Origin: Bryobacterales bacterium
GTDB taxonomy: Bacteria > Acidobacteriota > Terriglobia > Bryobacterales > UBA6623
Direction of reading: 5' to 3'
Length of the DNA: 36,399 nucleotides
Assembly (NCBI GenBank): GCA_028819255.1
Contig: JAPPMB010000167.1
Location: forward strand, 91,656-128,054
Numbering within the stretch: the stretch's first letter is position 1; each line of letters opens with the position of its first letter. This document shows positions 7,431-15,237 of the stretch, one piece after another. The position numbers and the translations under genes are program-made. Below the pieces are notes generated by a model. The model saw only the letters and a list, made by a program, of their open reading frames with translations, had not been told where the DNA came from and made no database searches.

Positions 7431-8356
7431 CGCGACCGCAGAAGCTGAGCGACTCCCTGCCTTGCTCCGAAGCTGTCCTGCGGCTCTCCAGCGCCTGGCT
7501 GGAGAGCCGGTTCGAAGGCCCGTGGGTCAACTCGATCGTTCCGTATCCGGCAGGGCTCGACTTGACCCCAAACACGTATTCGGCGTGGGATGTCATCTCT
7601 GGATGTTCCGATTGTATTCTATTATATTCGCTCGATAATCTCCGTTGTGCTTTCCGCGAGCCCCTGCAGTGATCGGAGCGAGGCGTCGTTGCAAGGCCGC
7701 CAACAGCTGCCCTGTGCACCGTTCCTGCCGAATCATGGCTGTTTTGCTTCGGCAATCCGCTCCGAATCCGGCGACGGCTGGTCTCAGGCGGGCGCGGAGA
7801 AAGAACACCTCGGCCGGCACCTTCAGCATTTCGCGCCCCAGCAGTCTAATGGCCACCAGCCGCCGGGGGATGACCGCCTGGTTCGTGACCGCGCGCTCGA
7901 TGCGCTGCCCCGTGCCGTGCCCCGGGTATTCCACCTTGCAGGCCAGTCTCGGAATGCGGTGCCGGAACCATCGCAGCGCCCGTTCACCGAAGACCCCGCG
8001 GGTGATGCGAGGCTGGCCGCCACATCCGGCGACCGCGCCGGAGCTCGAGGACAGCGTCGGTCAGCTGCCCGGTAGACTCGGAGCGTTTGAGTCCGTACCG
8101 CAAGCAAGAGCTGTCCGCCCTTCCTTCGCCGTCCCGACCGGTTCCCGCAGGCCGGCGTTGGCGGCCGGCTTTCGCGGCGTTGGCTCTCAGCGGAGCCACC
8201 GCAATCGCTGCGGTCGGGCAATTGACCTCGCCGGAACCGGCCTTCAGAATCAATGGCCATCGGAGCGAGGTCGTGAGCGAGCAGTTCCTGCCGCCCGATG
8301 GCGGATTAATGCTGACCACTTCCTACGACTCGCTGGTCACCTAGACCACCAGGCGC
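7431..8356. other. Non-coding or fully decayed stretch
   Basis: About 0.9 kb with no gene I can support. Open frames on both strands are short, overlap each other and show no family signature. One minus-strand frame (about 7930-7790) has a protein-like composition (ERAVTNQAVIPRRLVAIRLL) but breaks on both sides and I do not recognise it. Bases about 7605-7650 form an AT-rich patch that is unusual for this genome and holds TATAAT on the minus strand (7626-7621) without a matching -35. The content suggests degraded accessory DNA. Confidence 0.6.
7481..7509. repeat. Perfect 12-bp stem, 5-nt loop hairpin
   Basis: CGGCTCTCCAGC (7481-7492) and GCTGGAGAGCCG (7498-7509) pair perfectly around a five-base loop. 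No poly-T tract follows on either strand, so it does not look like a standard terminator. It lies about 50 bases beyond the recognisable end of the tnpB relic and could be the other end of a deleted transposon, or an independent extragenic palindrome. Confidence 0.6.
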
Positions 8357-9241
8357 CCGTTGCAGGCCCGAAGACTCGTTTTCCTCCTGGTCGGCAGTGC
8401 ATCCTGGAACCTGGTCAAGGGTGTCTCCGAGACGCTCGCCGGCCGGATCCTGTTGATGGACGTAGGCGGCTTCGCTTTGTCTGAGGTCGGAAGCAGCAAT
8501 CGAGACACGCTGTGGATCCGGGGCGGCTTTCCCCGCGCGTTCCTCGCGCCGTCAGCGGCTGCCTGGGCCCGCTGGATGGGGTCTCGTTCACTCGCACGTT
8601 CCTGGAGCGCGACATCCCTATGCTGACCCCGCGGGTGTCACCCGAGGCCATCGGCCCCTTCTGGCGCATGATTGCCCACAATCAAGCGCAGATCTGGAAC
8701 GCTTCGGCACTTGCCCATTCCATGGACGTCACGTCAGTGCCGCCACCGTTAACCGATATCGAGACCTGCTGTCGGGAGCCTTCTTGGTCCGTGCACTGCC
8801 TCCCTGGCTCGAGAACCTTGGCAAGCGCCTTGTCAAGTCGCCGAAAGTCTTCCTGCGGGACAGCGGCGTGTTGCACTTCCTTCTGGGACTGGAGGAATTG
8901 CGCGACCTCGCAATGCATCCGCGCTACGGCGCCAGCTGGGAAGGCTTCTGTCTGGAGCAGACACTGGCCAGCGCGAGGCCTACTTCTATCGGACTCGGCG
9001 TGGCGCTGAACTCGATCTGATGCTCCTCAGGCGGGGGCGCCGCTGGGGCTTCGTGTTCAAATTCACCGACGCCCCTCGAACGACCAAGTCGATGCACATC
9101 GCCATTGCGGACTTGAACCTCGAGCACCTCTGGGTCATCTACCCCGGGAGTCTGGAATACCCTCTCGGCGAGAGAATCACCACCCTGCCCCTGAGCGGCG
9201 TCCGCGAACTGCCCCTGCGCCCGCCGTCGAGTGCGCAGTAG
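8357..9241 (+). pseudogene. AAA/DUF4143-type ATPase, degraded by three frame changes and lacking its N-terminus
   Basis: Pieces in three frames line up end to end with the C-terminal two-thirds of the AAA_14-DUF4143 family. The first piece gives LLVGSASWNLVKGVSETLAG and LWIRGGFPRAFLAPS. After a shift near 8580 comes TFLERDIPMLTPRVS and FWRMIAHNQAQIWN. After a shift near 8745 comes LVRALPPWLENLGKRLVKSP, LRDSGVLHFLLGLE and GASWEGFCLEQ. After a shift near 8970 comes EAYFYRTRRGAELDLMLL, ending at TAG 9239-9241. The Walker A and B region that should precede this is absent. Intact members are P-loop ATPases with a nuclease-like C-terminal domain, often found in accessory DNA. This copy cannot make a functional protein. 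Confidence 0.85.
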
Positions 9242-9833
9242 GGTCGAGGGGAGGCGCGCTTAGCCTTCATGGGGAGCGGCAGTTTGCCGACCACTTTCGG
9301 GGGCCGCTACAGCAACTTGTCGATGCCGCTGTCTTCCGTCTGGCCACGCTTCTCTCCCCGCCCGTCGAACCGGTCGTGCGGATTTCCCGCATTTGATCCG
9401 TGAGTCAAGTCCGGACCTGAGAGGGGACCGTCGGGTCGCCGGCGGGCAACCGCGACGCGTTCCATCCGAGCCCATGCGGCGGGCCTCCGGAAGAACGCCG
9501 AGGCGTTGCGATCAACTGCCTGAGTTCGGACCAGACGACGCCGCAACCGACGGGCGAACCGGCAATCGGGTCTCCGTGCTGCATGAACATGTGCGCGAGA
9601 CTACCCTGCAGCGAACCAACGGTGGGGTGTCGTGATGCGCATGGCGGAGTGCAGGGATCGTTCCACACGACACCTCCGGCCCCACGCGAAGCAACGGTGA
9701 TCACGTCGTTGAGGTGGAGCCAGTACACGCTGGGCAGCCGTTGGAGTTCTGGGAACAGGGCGTTCTGCTCGGTTTCTCCGTGCTCACGGACGGGCTTCGA
9801 CGCCCCGGCTTCGGTAGTTCAGGAAGTCCAGAC
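9242..9833. other. Gene-poor stretch
   Basis: About 590 bases between the DUF4143 pseudogene and a small hypothetical gene. Short open frames exist on both strands, the longest on the minus strand at 9728-9405, but none has a ribosome site, domain signature or believable composition. I see no terminator, tRNA or repeat in it. Confidence 0.55.
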
Positions 9834-10259
9834 ATGAGAAATCGGAAAGGAAGAATGCGGAGAGCGAAGCGACCCAAACAGGAATTGGTAACCCACTGCG
9901 AGAGGCGGGACGGTCGCGACGGCGTGGTCCAGTCGAAGCCCTACGACAAACGGCTGGCCCGGGACCTTGCGGACTTGAACAGCTGCAGCCCCGGGGACCT
10001 CCGAGAACGTGCCCTCATGGCCGGACTGGAGATGGAGGCCTTCCGGACCTACATGGCCATCTCTGATCGGGCCTGTCCGCACTGCCACGGTCGGGATGAC
10101 TCCCGGAGCGCACAGGAGGTGGCCCGAATCGGCGGCAAGGCCAAGACCGCTTGGATCGCCATCGAGAACTGGGTCAGTCTCTCTGCTGTGGAATTCACCG
10201 ATCAGCGGGACAAGTTCTCAGCTGAAAAGGCGCCCTCGAGGTGGGCGCGCAACCGCTGA
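9834..10259 (+). CDS. Small hypothetical protein with a CPHCHG motif
   Basis: 141 residues from the ATG at 9834, which has AGGAAG seven to twelve bases upstream. The same frame opens earlier (9714) but without a ribosome site. The N-terminus is very basic (MRNRKGRMRRAKRPKQE). The middle is a plausible helical region (RLARDLADLNSCSPGDLRER and following). Residues near 82 carry ACPHCHGRDD, one half of a possible zinc ribbon with no obvious second half. I do not recognise the family. It stands alone in decayed accessory DNA, so it may be a remnant or a chance frame; the start context and reasonable composition favour a real or recently lost gene. Confidence 0.42.
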   Translation: MRNRKGRMRRAKRPKQELVTHCERRDGRDGVVQSKPYDKRLARDLADLNSCSPGDLRERALMAGLEMEAFRTYMAISDRACPHCHGRDDSRSAQEVARIGGKAKTAWIAIENWVSLSAVEFTDQRDKFSAEKAPSRWARNR

Positions 10260-10457
10260 CTGGATGACCGGGTGCGGCGCCGGAGCAAGAGTCCTTGCGT
10301 AGGCGTCGCACACGCTGAAGGAAGGCGCCTTTCCACGGCGCACGCCGTCCGGAGAGTGAGCGCGGTGACCTGCCCGCACCATGCCGTTCCGCACCGACAA
10401 CTGTTCCGGCGTCGGACGCGTCGGGTCGCTGGCCGCCGGGAAGCAGTCAAGCTGCCA

Positions 10458-10463
10458 TATAAT
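10458..10463 (+). promoter_or_regulatory. Candidate -10 element (TATAAT) for the protease gene
   Basis: A perfect TATAAT ends nine bases before the proposed GTG start at 10473, in otherwise GC-rich DNA. No good -35 hexamer lies 16-18 bases upstream. If used, transcription would begin about 10470 and give an almost leaderless mRNA. The 10260-10472 interval holds no other feature I can support. Confidence 0.4.
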
Positions 10464-10472
10464 TGGCGTCAG

Positions 10473-11951
10473 GTGCGACCGCGACCTTCCAAGGCCGGGA
10501 TCGGACTGCTGATCGCCGCGCTCGCGGTGCCCGGATTGGGTGGGTCCGACTCGGAGCAGGCCATTGAGGCCGAACGCGAGGCCAAACGGTTCCTGGAAGT
10601 GTTTGGCCAGCTCGAGCGGCGTCTGGCGCAGCCGTTCGAGGCCGCCGCCGCGGTCTACGGCGGGGCTCTTCCGGGCATGCTCCGAACGCTCGATCCCCAC
10701 TCCGCGTTCCTCGATCCCCAACAGTTTGAGAGCCTGCGCGAGATGCAGCGCTCCACCGAGAAGGGCTTCGGCAGCGTAGTCAACCTGCTGCCGGGCCGCG
10801 TCATCGTGCTGCAGACGCTGGCGGGCAGCCCCTCGGAGCGGGCCGGCATCGCTCCCGGCGACGAGATCCTGGTCCTGAACGGACAGCCGCTGGCGCGCAT
10901 GCCGGTCGAACAGCTCGTGGCCGTGCTGGCGGGAGCGCGGCAGAGGCAAGCCGAACTGATGGTCAAGCGCCCGAACTTCCCGAAGCTGCTCGACATGACG
11001 CTCGTGCCGGCGGAGATGGCGGACCCCAGCGTCTCGCGCCACTTCCTGCTCGAGCCCGGGCTGGCCTACGTCAAGATCCTCAACTTCGAGAACGAGACGG
11101 CCCCGGAACTGCGCAGCGTGCTCGAGTCGATGGATGGAGAGGCTCTGGAAGGACTGGTGCTCGACCTGCGTGGGAATCCGGGGGGGATCATCGAGGCGGC
11201 CGTCCAGGTCGCGGCGTTCTTCCTCGACCCCGGGGACCGGATCCTGTGGATCCGCGGGCGGTCCGGCCCCAAGGAGGAGCTCAGGGTGCCCGCCGGGTTC
11301 CGCCCGTACGGGTTCCCGGTCCGCGTGCTGATCGACGACCGCACGGCGAGCGCGGCGGAAATCGTGGCCGGAGCGCTGCGGGATCACGGGCGGGCGCGGG
11401 TGCTGGGCCAGCGCAGCTTCGGCAAGGGACTCGTGCAGAGCGTCTTCGAACTCAGCGGCGGCACCGCCCTCGCACTGACCACTGCATTCTACGAGACGCC
11501 GGAAGAGCACTCCATCCAGCGCTGGATGGGGGCGTGCGGGGAATACCAGATCGCCCCTTGCGGGGGGGATGAGGGCGCCGACAGTCAGCGGGGAGGCATC
11601 GCGCCCGATGTCGTCGCGGGACCGCGACCTCTTTCGGAATTCGAGCAGGTGCTGCTCGGCAGCAACTCGTTCCTCGATTTCGCCAGGGACTTTGTCGGCA
11701 AGGGCAGGGGGATCGATTCCTCGTTCGAGCCGGGAAACGAAATGCTGGACGATTTCCAGCTCTATCTCTCCCAGCGCCACATTCGCCCGTCGCTCTCGGA
11801 GTGGTCCGCGACGCTCGAGTTCATTCGCTCCATGCTCAAGCAGGAGGTGCTGAACCTGACGCTCGGGGTGGCTGCCGGAGACGAGGTCGAGATCCGCAGG
11901 GATCCCGCAGTTCTGGCCGCTGTCCGGGACCTGCGCCGAGCCGGGCGCTGA
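10473..11951 (+). CDS. Carboxyl-terminal processing protease, S41 family (CtpA-like)
   Basis: 492 residues from GTG 10473. Upstream in-frame codons give basic, low-complexity sequence, whereas this start places a hydrophobic signal or anchor at about residues 8-24. An N-terminal helical region with DPHSAFLDP is followed by a PDZ domain (about 98-168, ending GDEILVLNG) and the S41 catalytic domain with LVLDLRGNPGG, TASAAEI (catalytic Ser at about 293) and SFGKG (general-base Lys at about 318). Such periplasmic serine proteases use a Ser-Lys dyad to trim or degrade proteins from the C-terminus, with PDZ recognition of the tail. The C-terminal 100 residues are acidic and helical. A hairpin follows the stop codon. 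It stands alone in its strand orientation apart from the lipoprotein gene 65 bases on. Confidence 0.93.
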   Translation: MRPRPSKAGIGLLIAALAVPGLGGSDSEQAIEAEREAKRFLEVFGQLERRLAQPFEAAAAVYGGALPGMLRTLDPHSAFLDPQQFESLREMQRSTEKGFGSVVNLLPGRVIVLQTLAGSPSERAGIAPGDEILVLNGQPLARMPVEQLVAVLAGARQRQAELMVKRPNFPKLLDMTLVPAEMADPSVSRHFLLEPGLAYVKILNFENETAPELRSVLESMDGEALEGLVLDLRGNPGGIIEAAVQVAAFFLDPGDRILWIRGRSGPKEELRVPAGFRPYGFPVRVLIDDRTASAAEIVAGALRDHGRARVLGQRSFGKGLVQSVFELSGGTALALTTAFYETPEEHSIQRWMGACGEYQIAPCGGDEGADSQRGGIAPDVVAGPRPLSEFEQVLLGSNSFLDFARDFVGKGRGIDSSFEPGNEMLDDFQLYLSQRHIRPSLSEWSATLEFIRSMLKQEVLNLTLGVAAGDEVEIRRDPAVLAAVRDLRRAGR

Positions 11952-11998
11952 TGCGCCCGTTCGCGCCCAACACGGAGATCCCGCCTAATTGAGGCGGG
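11942..11998 (+). terminator. Two tandem hairpins after the protease gene, possible terminator
   Basis: CGGGCGC-tgat-GCGCCCG (11942-11959) spans the stop codon, and CCCGCCT-aattg-AGGCGGG (11980-11998) follows. Both stems are 7 bp and perfect. Only a weak pyrimidine stretch (GTCTTGT) comes after, so termination would be inefficient or factor-assisted, and the next gene could still be reached. Confidence 0.4.
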
Positions 11999-12016
11999 GC
12001 AGGTCTTGTAGGATAG

Positions 12017-12994
12017 ATGGTGGAAAAGCGCATGAGACACAAAATGATGCTCCCAGCCCTTGTCGCGCTGGTGGCGCTTGCGGGCGGCTGCAACCGATCC
12101 GAGACCATCAGGATCGGCGTTGTGCCCAAGGCGGTGGCCCACGAGTTCTGGAGTGCCGTCCATGCCGGGGCCGATGAGGCTGCCCGTGACGCCGGCGTTG
12201 CAATCGAGTGGCAGGGTCCGTCGGCAGAGACTGAGTTTTCCCGACAGATCGAGATTGTCGAGGCGATGATCAACTCGCGGGTTGACGGCATCGTCCTCGC
12301 ACCTACCGAGGCCACGGCGCTGGTCGGGGTGGTCGAGCGCGCAGCAAGGGAGGGCATCCCGGTCACCATCTTCGACTCGGGAATCAATACCGACAACTTT
12401 GTGTCGTTCGTCGCAAGCAACAACCACAAGGCCGGTCAGACGGCCGCCCGAACCCTCGGGGAAATGCTCGGCGGCAAGGGGAAGATTGCGCTCGTCAAGA
12501 ACGTGCCGGGATCGGCCTCCACGATGGCTCGTGAGGAGGGGTTCGAGGAAGCCCTCGCGAAGGAGTTCCCGAACGTCGAGATCGTGGACTTCAAGTACTG
12601 CCAGTCGGACCGTGCGCTCGCGCTGCAGGTCTCGGAGAACATGCTGACGGCGCATCCGGATCTGGACGGAATGTTCGCCTCGGCGGAGCCGGGGACTGTG
12701 GGCGCCGCCAAGGCCCTGCGGAACCGCGAGCTGGTGGAGCAGGTGAAGCTGGTCGGCTTCGACTGGACCTACACTCTGGAGCGGGACTTCCGCGAGGGAG
12801 TCGTTCGCGCCCTGGTGGTGCAGGATCCGTTCCAGATCGGCAGGCGGGCGGTCCAGACCGTCTTGGCCGCGCTCCGCGGCGAAACGCCTCCCAAGCGGAT
12901 CGACACCGACACCCATGTGGTGACCCTCGACAACATCGACAAGCCCGAAATCGTGGCCGTCCTGCGCATCGACCTCGGGGGCTATCTGCCGTAG
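12017..12994 (+). CDS. Periplasmic sugar-binding lipoprotein (ABC-type, Peripla_BP_4 / RbsB-like)
   Basis: 325 residues from ATG 12017 (AGGAT five bases upstream); ATG 12032 is also possible. The signal ends in LAGGC, a lipobox-like site that would anchor the protein by its Cys. The mature part has the two-lobe pattern of ribose/galactose-type binding proteins: IRIGVVPKAVAHEFW at the start, VDGIVLAPTEATAL, GIPVTIFDSGINTDN, GKGKIALVKNVPGSAS, and a second lobe ending with EQVKLVGFDWTY and FQIGRRAVQTVL. It would capture a sugar or similar polar ligand for an ABC importer, or feed a sensor. No permease or ATPase gene is adjacent: the next gene is convergent, 10 bases away. It is therefore an orphan component here and the ligand cannot be told from sequence. 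Confidence 0.92.
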   Translation: MVEKRMRHKMMLPALVALVALAGGCNRSETIRIGVVPKAVAHEFWSAVHAGADEAARDAGVAIEWQGPSAETEFSRQIEIVEAMINSRVDGIVLAPTEATALVGVVERAAREGIPVTIFDSGINTDNFVSFVASNNHKAGQTAARTLGEMLGGKGKIALVKNVPGSASTMAREEGFEEALAKEFPNVEIVDFKYCQSDRALALQVSENMLTAHPDLDGMFASAEPGTVGAAKALRNRELVEQVKLVGFDWTYTLERDFREGVVRALVVQDPFQIGRRAVQTVLAALRGETPPKRIDTDTHVVTLDNIDKPEIVAVLRIDLGGYLP

Positions 12995-13004
12995 CCCGCC
13001 CCAA

Positions 13005-14216
13005 TCAGGCGGAGAATGCCGTTCGCAGCCGCCCGACCGCCCATTCCAGATCCTCTCGTCCGATGACAAGCGGAGGCGCGATCCGGATCACCCGATCATG
13101 CGTTTCCTTGCACAACAGGCCTAGGCGCTGTAGCCGCTCGCAATACGGTCTGGCGGGGCCGCGCAGTTCGATGCCTGCGAGGAGACCCTGTCCCCGGACC
13201 TCGATGATCTCCGGATGGCTCAGCCGACCCAGCTCGCCCAGAAACCACGAGCCGATCTCGGCGGAGCGCCTGACCAGGCCTTCGTCCTGAACGACGCGCA
13301 GCGCCTCCCGGGCCACGGCGCAGCCAAGCGGGTTTCCCCCGAAGGTCGAGCCGTGACTGCCCGGATCGAAGACCCCGAGCACGTCCCGGCTCGAGACGAC
13401 AGCCGACACGGGATAGAATCCGCCGGACAGGGCCTTGCCCAGCACGTATGCGTCCGGCCGAACCCCCTCGTGATCACAGGCGAACATCGCCCCGGTACGC
13501 CCGAGCCCCGTCTGGATCTCATCAGCGATCAGCAGCACCCCCCGGAAGCGGCAGATCTCAGCCGCCGCAGCCAGATATCCGGCCGGGGGCGTCAGGATGC
13601 CGGCCTCGCACTGGATGGGCTCCACCAGAAAGGCGCAGGTGTTCGGAGTGATCACCCGGTCCAGCGCGCCCGCGCTGCCGAAAGGAATCGTGCGGAAGCC
13701 GGGCGTGAACGGGCCGAAGCCCTCGCGGCTGCCCGCGTCCGAAGAGAAACCGACGATCGTGGTGGTCCGTCCGTGGAAGTTGTTCTCGCAGACCACGATC
13801 TCGGCCTGGTTGCGGGGGATGCCCTTCCGCATGTACCCCCAGCGCCGGGCCGCCTTGATGGCCGATTCGACGGCTTCGGCCCCCGAGTTCATCGGCAGCA
13901 CCGCCTCCATGCCGCAAAGTTCCGCAAGTTCCTTGCAGAACGGCGGAAGCTGGTCGTTGCGATAGGCTCGCGAGGTGAGGGTCACCCGTTCCGCCTGCTC
14001 GCGCAGCGCCCGCAGGATGCGCGGATGGCAGTGCCCCTGGTTCACGGCGGAGTACGCGCTGAGGCAGTCGAGGTAGCGCTTGCCGTCGACATCGTAGACC
14101 CAGGCGCCCTGGGCGGCGGCCACGACCACGGGCAGGGGGTGGTAGTTGTGCGTGCCCCAGCGGTCCTCCATGGCCAGCATTTCGCCGGTCACGGCGGCTT
14201 CGGCTAGGTGCGGCAA
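13005..14216 (-). CDS. rocD: Ornithine--oxo-acid transaminase
   Basis: 403 residues, proposed TTG start at 14216 with GAGGG nine bases upstream; ATG 14180 is the fallback but has no ribosome site. A class-III PLP aminotransferase that moves the delta-amino group of ornithine to 2-oxoglutarate, giving glutamate semialdehyde (arginine and ornithine catabolism, proline link). The diagnostic RocD string GTHNYHPLPVV (21-31) and LSAYSAVNQGHCHP (52-65) separate it from acetylornithine aminotransferase. PLP-site residues are Asp232 in ADEIQTGLGRTG and the Schiff-base Lys261 in VLGKALSGGFYP. It follows the DUF2149 gene by 42 bases, so it is probably the last gene of the rpiB run. Confidence 0.94.
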   Translation of the reverse strand: MPHLAEAAVTGEMLAMEDRWGTHNYHPLPVVVAAAQGAWVYDVDGKRYLDCLSAYSAVNQGHCHPRILRALREQAERVTLTSRAYRNDQLPPFCKELAELCGMEAVLPMNSGAEAVESAIKAARRWGYMRKGIPRNQAEIVVCENNFHGRTTTIVGFSSDAGSREGFGPFTPGFRTIPFGSAGALDRVITPNTCAFLVEPIQCEAGILTPPAGYLAAAAEICRFRGVLLIADEIQTGLGRTGAMFACDHEGVRPDAYVLGKALSGGFYPVSAVVSSRDVLGVFDPGSHGSTFGGNPLGCAVAREALRVVQDEGLVRRSAEIGSWFLGELGRLSHPEIIEVRGQGLLAGIELRGPARPYCERLQRLGLLCKETHDRVIRIAPPLVIGREDLEWAVGRLRTAFSA

Positions 14217-14258
14217 CGCGGGAACCCTCGCAAGACCAAGCGTACCATCAGGCTCCCG

Positions 14259-14627
14259 TTACTCGGCCTCCGGCACGTAAATCACCTCGCCGCTCTCAAG
14301 GCGGTACGCCACCCCCAGACGCTGGCCGCGCCCCGCCCCCCGCTCGTCGCTGGAGCGCAGCCGCTCGATTCGGTTGCCTCTCTTGACAATCATTTCCATG
14401 TCCGGCCCGCCAGGGTCCGTGACGATCGTGATGTCCCGTGTGCTCATGCGTGCGGCGACCTCGGCGAGGCTCACGCTCCCGGCCAGCGCCAGCAGCAGGG
14501 CCACGACGAGCACCATGCTGGCGTCGAAGAGGTTGACCACGCCGCCCAAGGGGTCGACATCGTCCGCCGAGTCCATTGCGACCCGGGCTCGCCGCATCCA
14601 GTCCTTATGTGCGCTGGAACGGATCAT
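14259..14627 (-). CDS. DUF2149 single-pass membrane protein (ExbD-like partner)
   Basis: 122 residues from the ATG at 14627, which lies inside the end of the upstream channel gene (23-nt overlap) and has GGAGG close by; ATG 14645 is an alternative. One membrane helix at about 38-55 is preceded by DPLGGVVNLFDASMVL, the DUF2149 signature, and followed by a soluble C-terminal domain ending in the repeated-looking GEVIYVPEAE. The topology (short cytoplasmic N-terminus, one helix, periplasmic domain) matches ExbD/TolR, and DUF2149 genes recur next to MotA/TolQ/ExbB-type genes. I infer the second subunit of a proton-driven complex. The energised target is unknown. Confidence 0.85.
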   Translation of the reverse strand: MIRSSAHKDWMRRARVAMDSADDVDPLGGVVNLFDASMVLVVALLLALAGSVSLAEVAARMSTRDITIVTDPGGPDMEMIVKRGNRIERLRSSDERGAGRGQRLGVAYRLESGEVIYVPEAE

Positions 14628-15204
14628 CGCCTCCGCCCTCCCCACCTTGCCAAGCGTCCATCAGGTAGTGCATTTCCGTAAGGTCCTGCCGTCCCCACTG
14701 CCGCACGACGACACCCAAGGCGTAGGACACGCCGCCCACGATCAGGCCGACAACGGTTGTGGTGAAGCCGATCAGCAGGTTCGACGCCATCGACTGCATG
14801 TCGCCCGCCGCCAGGCCGGCCAAGGCGGGCTGCAGGGGAATCAGCGTGCCGACGAGGCCGAGCATCGGGCCGGTTCTGGCAAGAACGGCGAGGCGCTCGG
14901 CGCTCTTCCGCAGATCGTTCTCGAGATCGGCGACAGCCTTGTCGAGCCGCTCGGGACGGTTCGCCAGCGCTGCGGCGAAACGCCCGAGACCGAGTCTCCA
15001 GTCCAGGGCGAGGAAGCGCTCGACGCTGGGCTCGGCTGCGTACAGTCTCCGCAGGGAATCGCGGTTCGTTCTGCGGTCCAGGGCCTGGGCCACCACACCG
15101 CCTGCGAGGTAGGTGACATACACGAACAGGCCGACAATCGCCACCAGCGCGGGCAGCAGGAAGGCACTTGATATCCAGTACAGCAGCGTCTGCAGTTGCT
15201 CCAC
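14605..15204 (-). CDS. MotA/TolQ/ExbB-family proton channel protein
   Basis: 199 residues from a GTG start with an ideal ribosome site (GGAGG, four bases away). Three membrane helices are visible: about 10-36, about 108-132 and about 142-170. A long charged cytoplasmic loop between helices one and two contains the basic stretch around RRTNRDSLRRL. The segment GPMLGLVGTLIPLQPAL followed by a helix with IGFTTTVVGLIVGG is the ExbB/TolQ/MotA proton-channel signature. With the overlapping DUF2149 gene it should form an ion-driven inner-membrane motor or energy-transfer pair. Its target cannot be read from the flanking rpiB and rocD genes. Confidence 0.9.
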   Translation of the reverse strand: MEQLQTLLYWISSAFLLPALVAIVGLFVYVTYLAGGVVAQALDRRTNRDSLRRLYAAEPSVERFLALDWRLGLGRFAAALANRPERLDKAVADLENDLRKSAERLAVLARTGPMLGLVGTLIPLQPALAGLAAGDMQSMASNLLIGFTTTVVGLIVGGVSYALGVVVRQWGRQDLTEMHYLMDAWQGGEGGGDDPFQRT

Positions 15205-15237
15205 GGGCCCTCCTGCGACGCGTGGCGCCGCGAGGCT

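Noticed and set aside
7499..7520. GGTTCGAA string that recalls a tRNA T-arm
   Set aside because: It is the flank of the 12-bp hairpin; no acceptor, D or anticodon arm can be paired around it.
7645..8484. Plus-strand open frame of 279 codons in the accessory zone
   Set aside because: No ribosome site or domain; it runs into the DUF4143 pseudogene in a different frame.
9405..9728. Minus-strand open frame of 107 codons
   Set aside because: Pro/Gly/Cys-rich, no start signal and no recognisable fold.
12996..13012. CCGCC/GGCGG hairpin between the convergent binding-protein and rocD genes
   Set aside because: Only 5 bp, without T-tracts; too weak to call a terminator.
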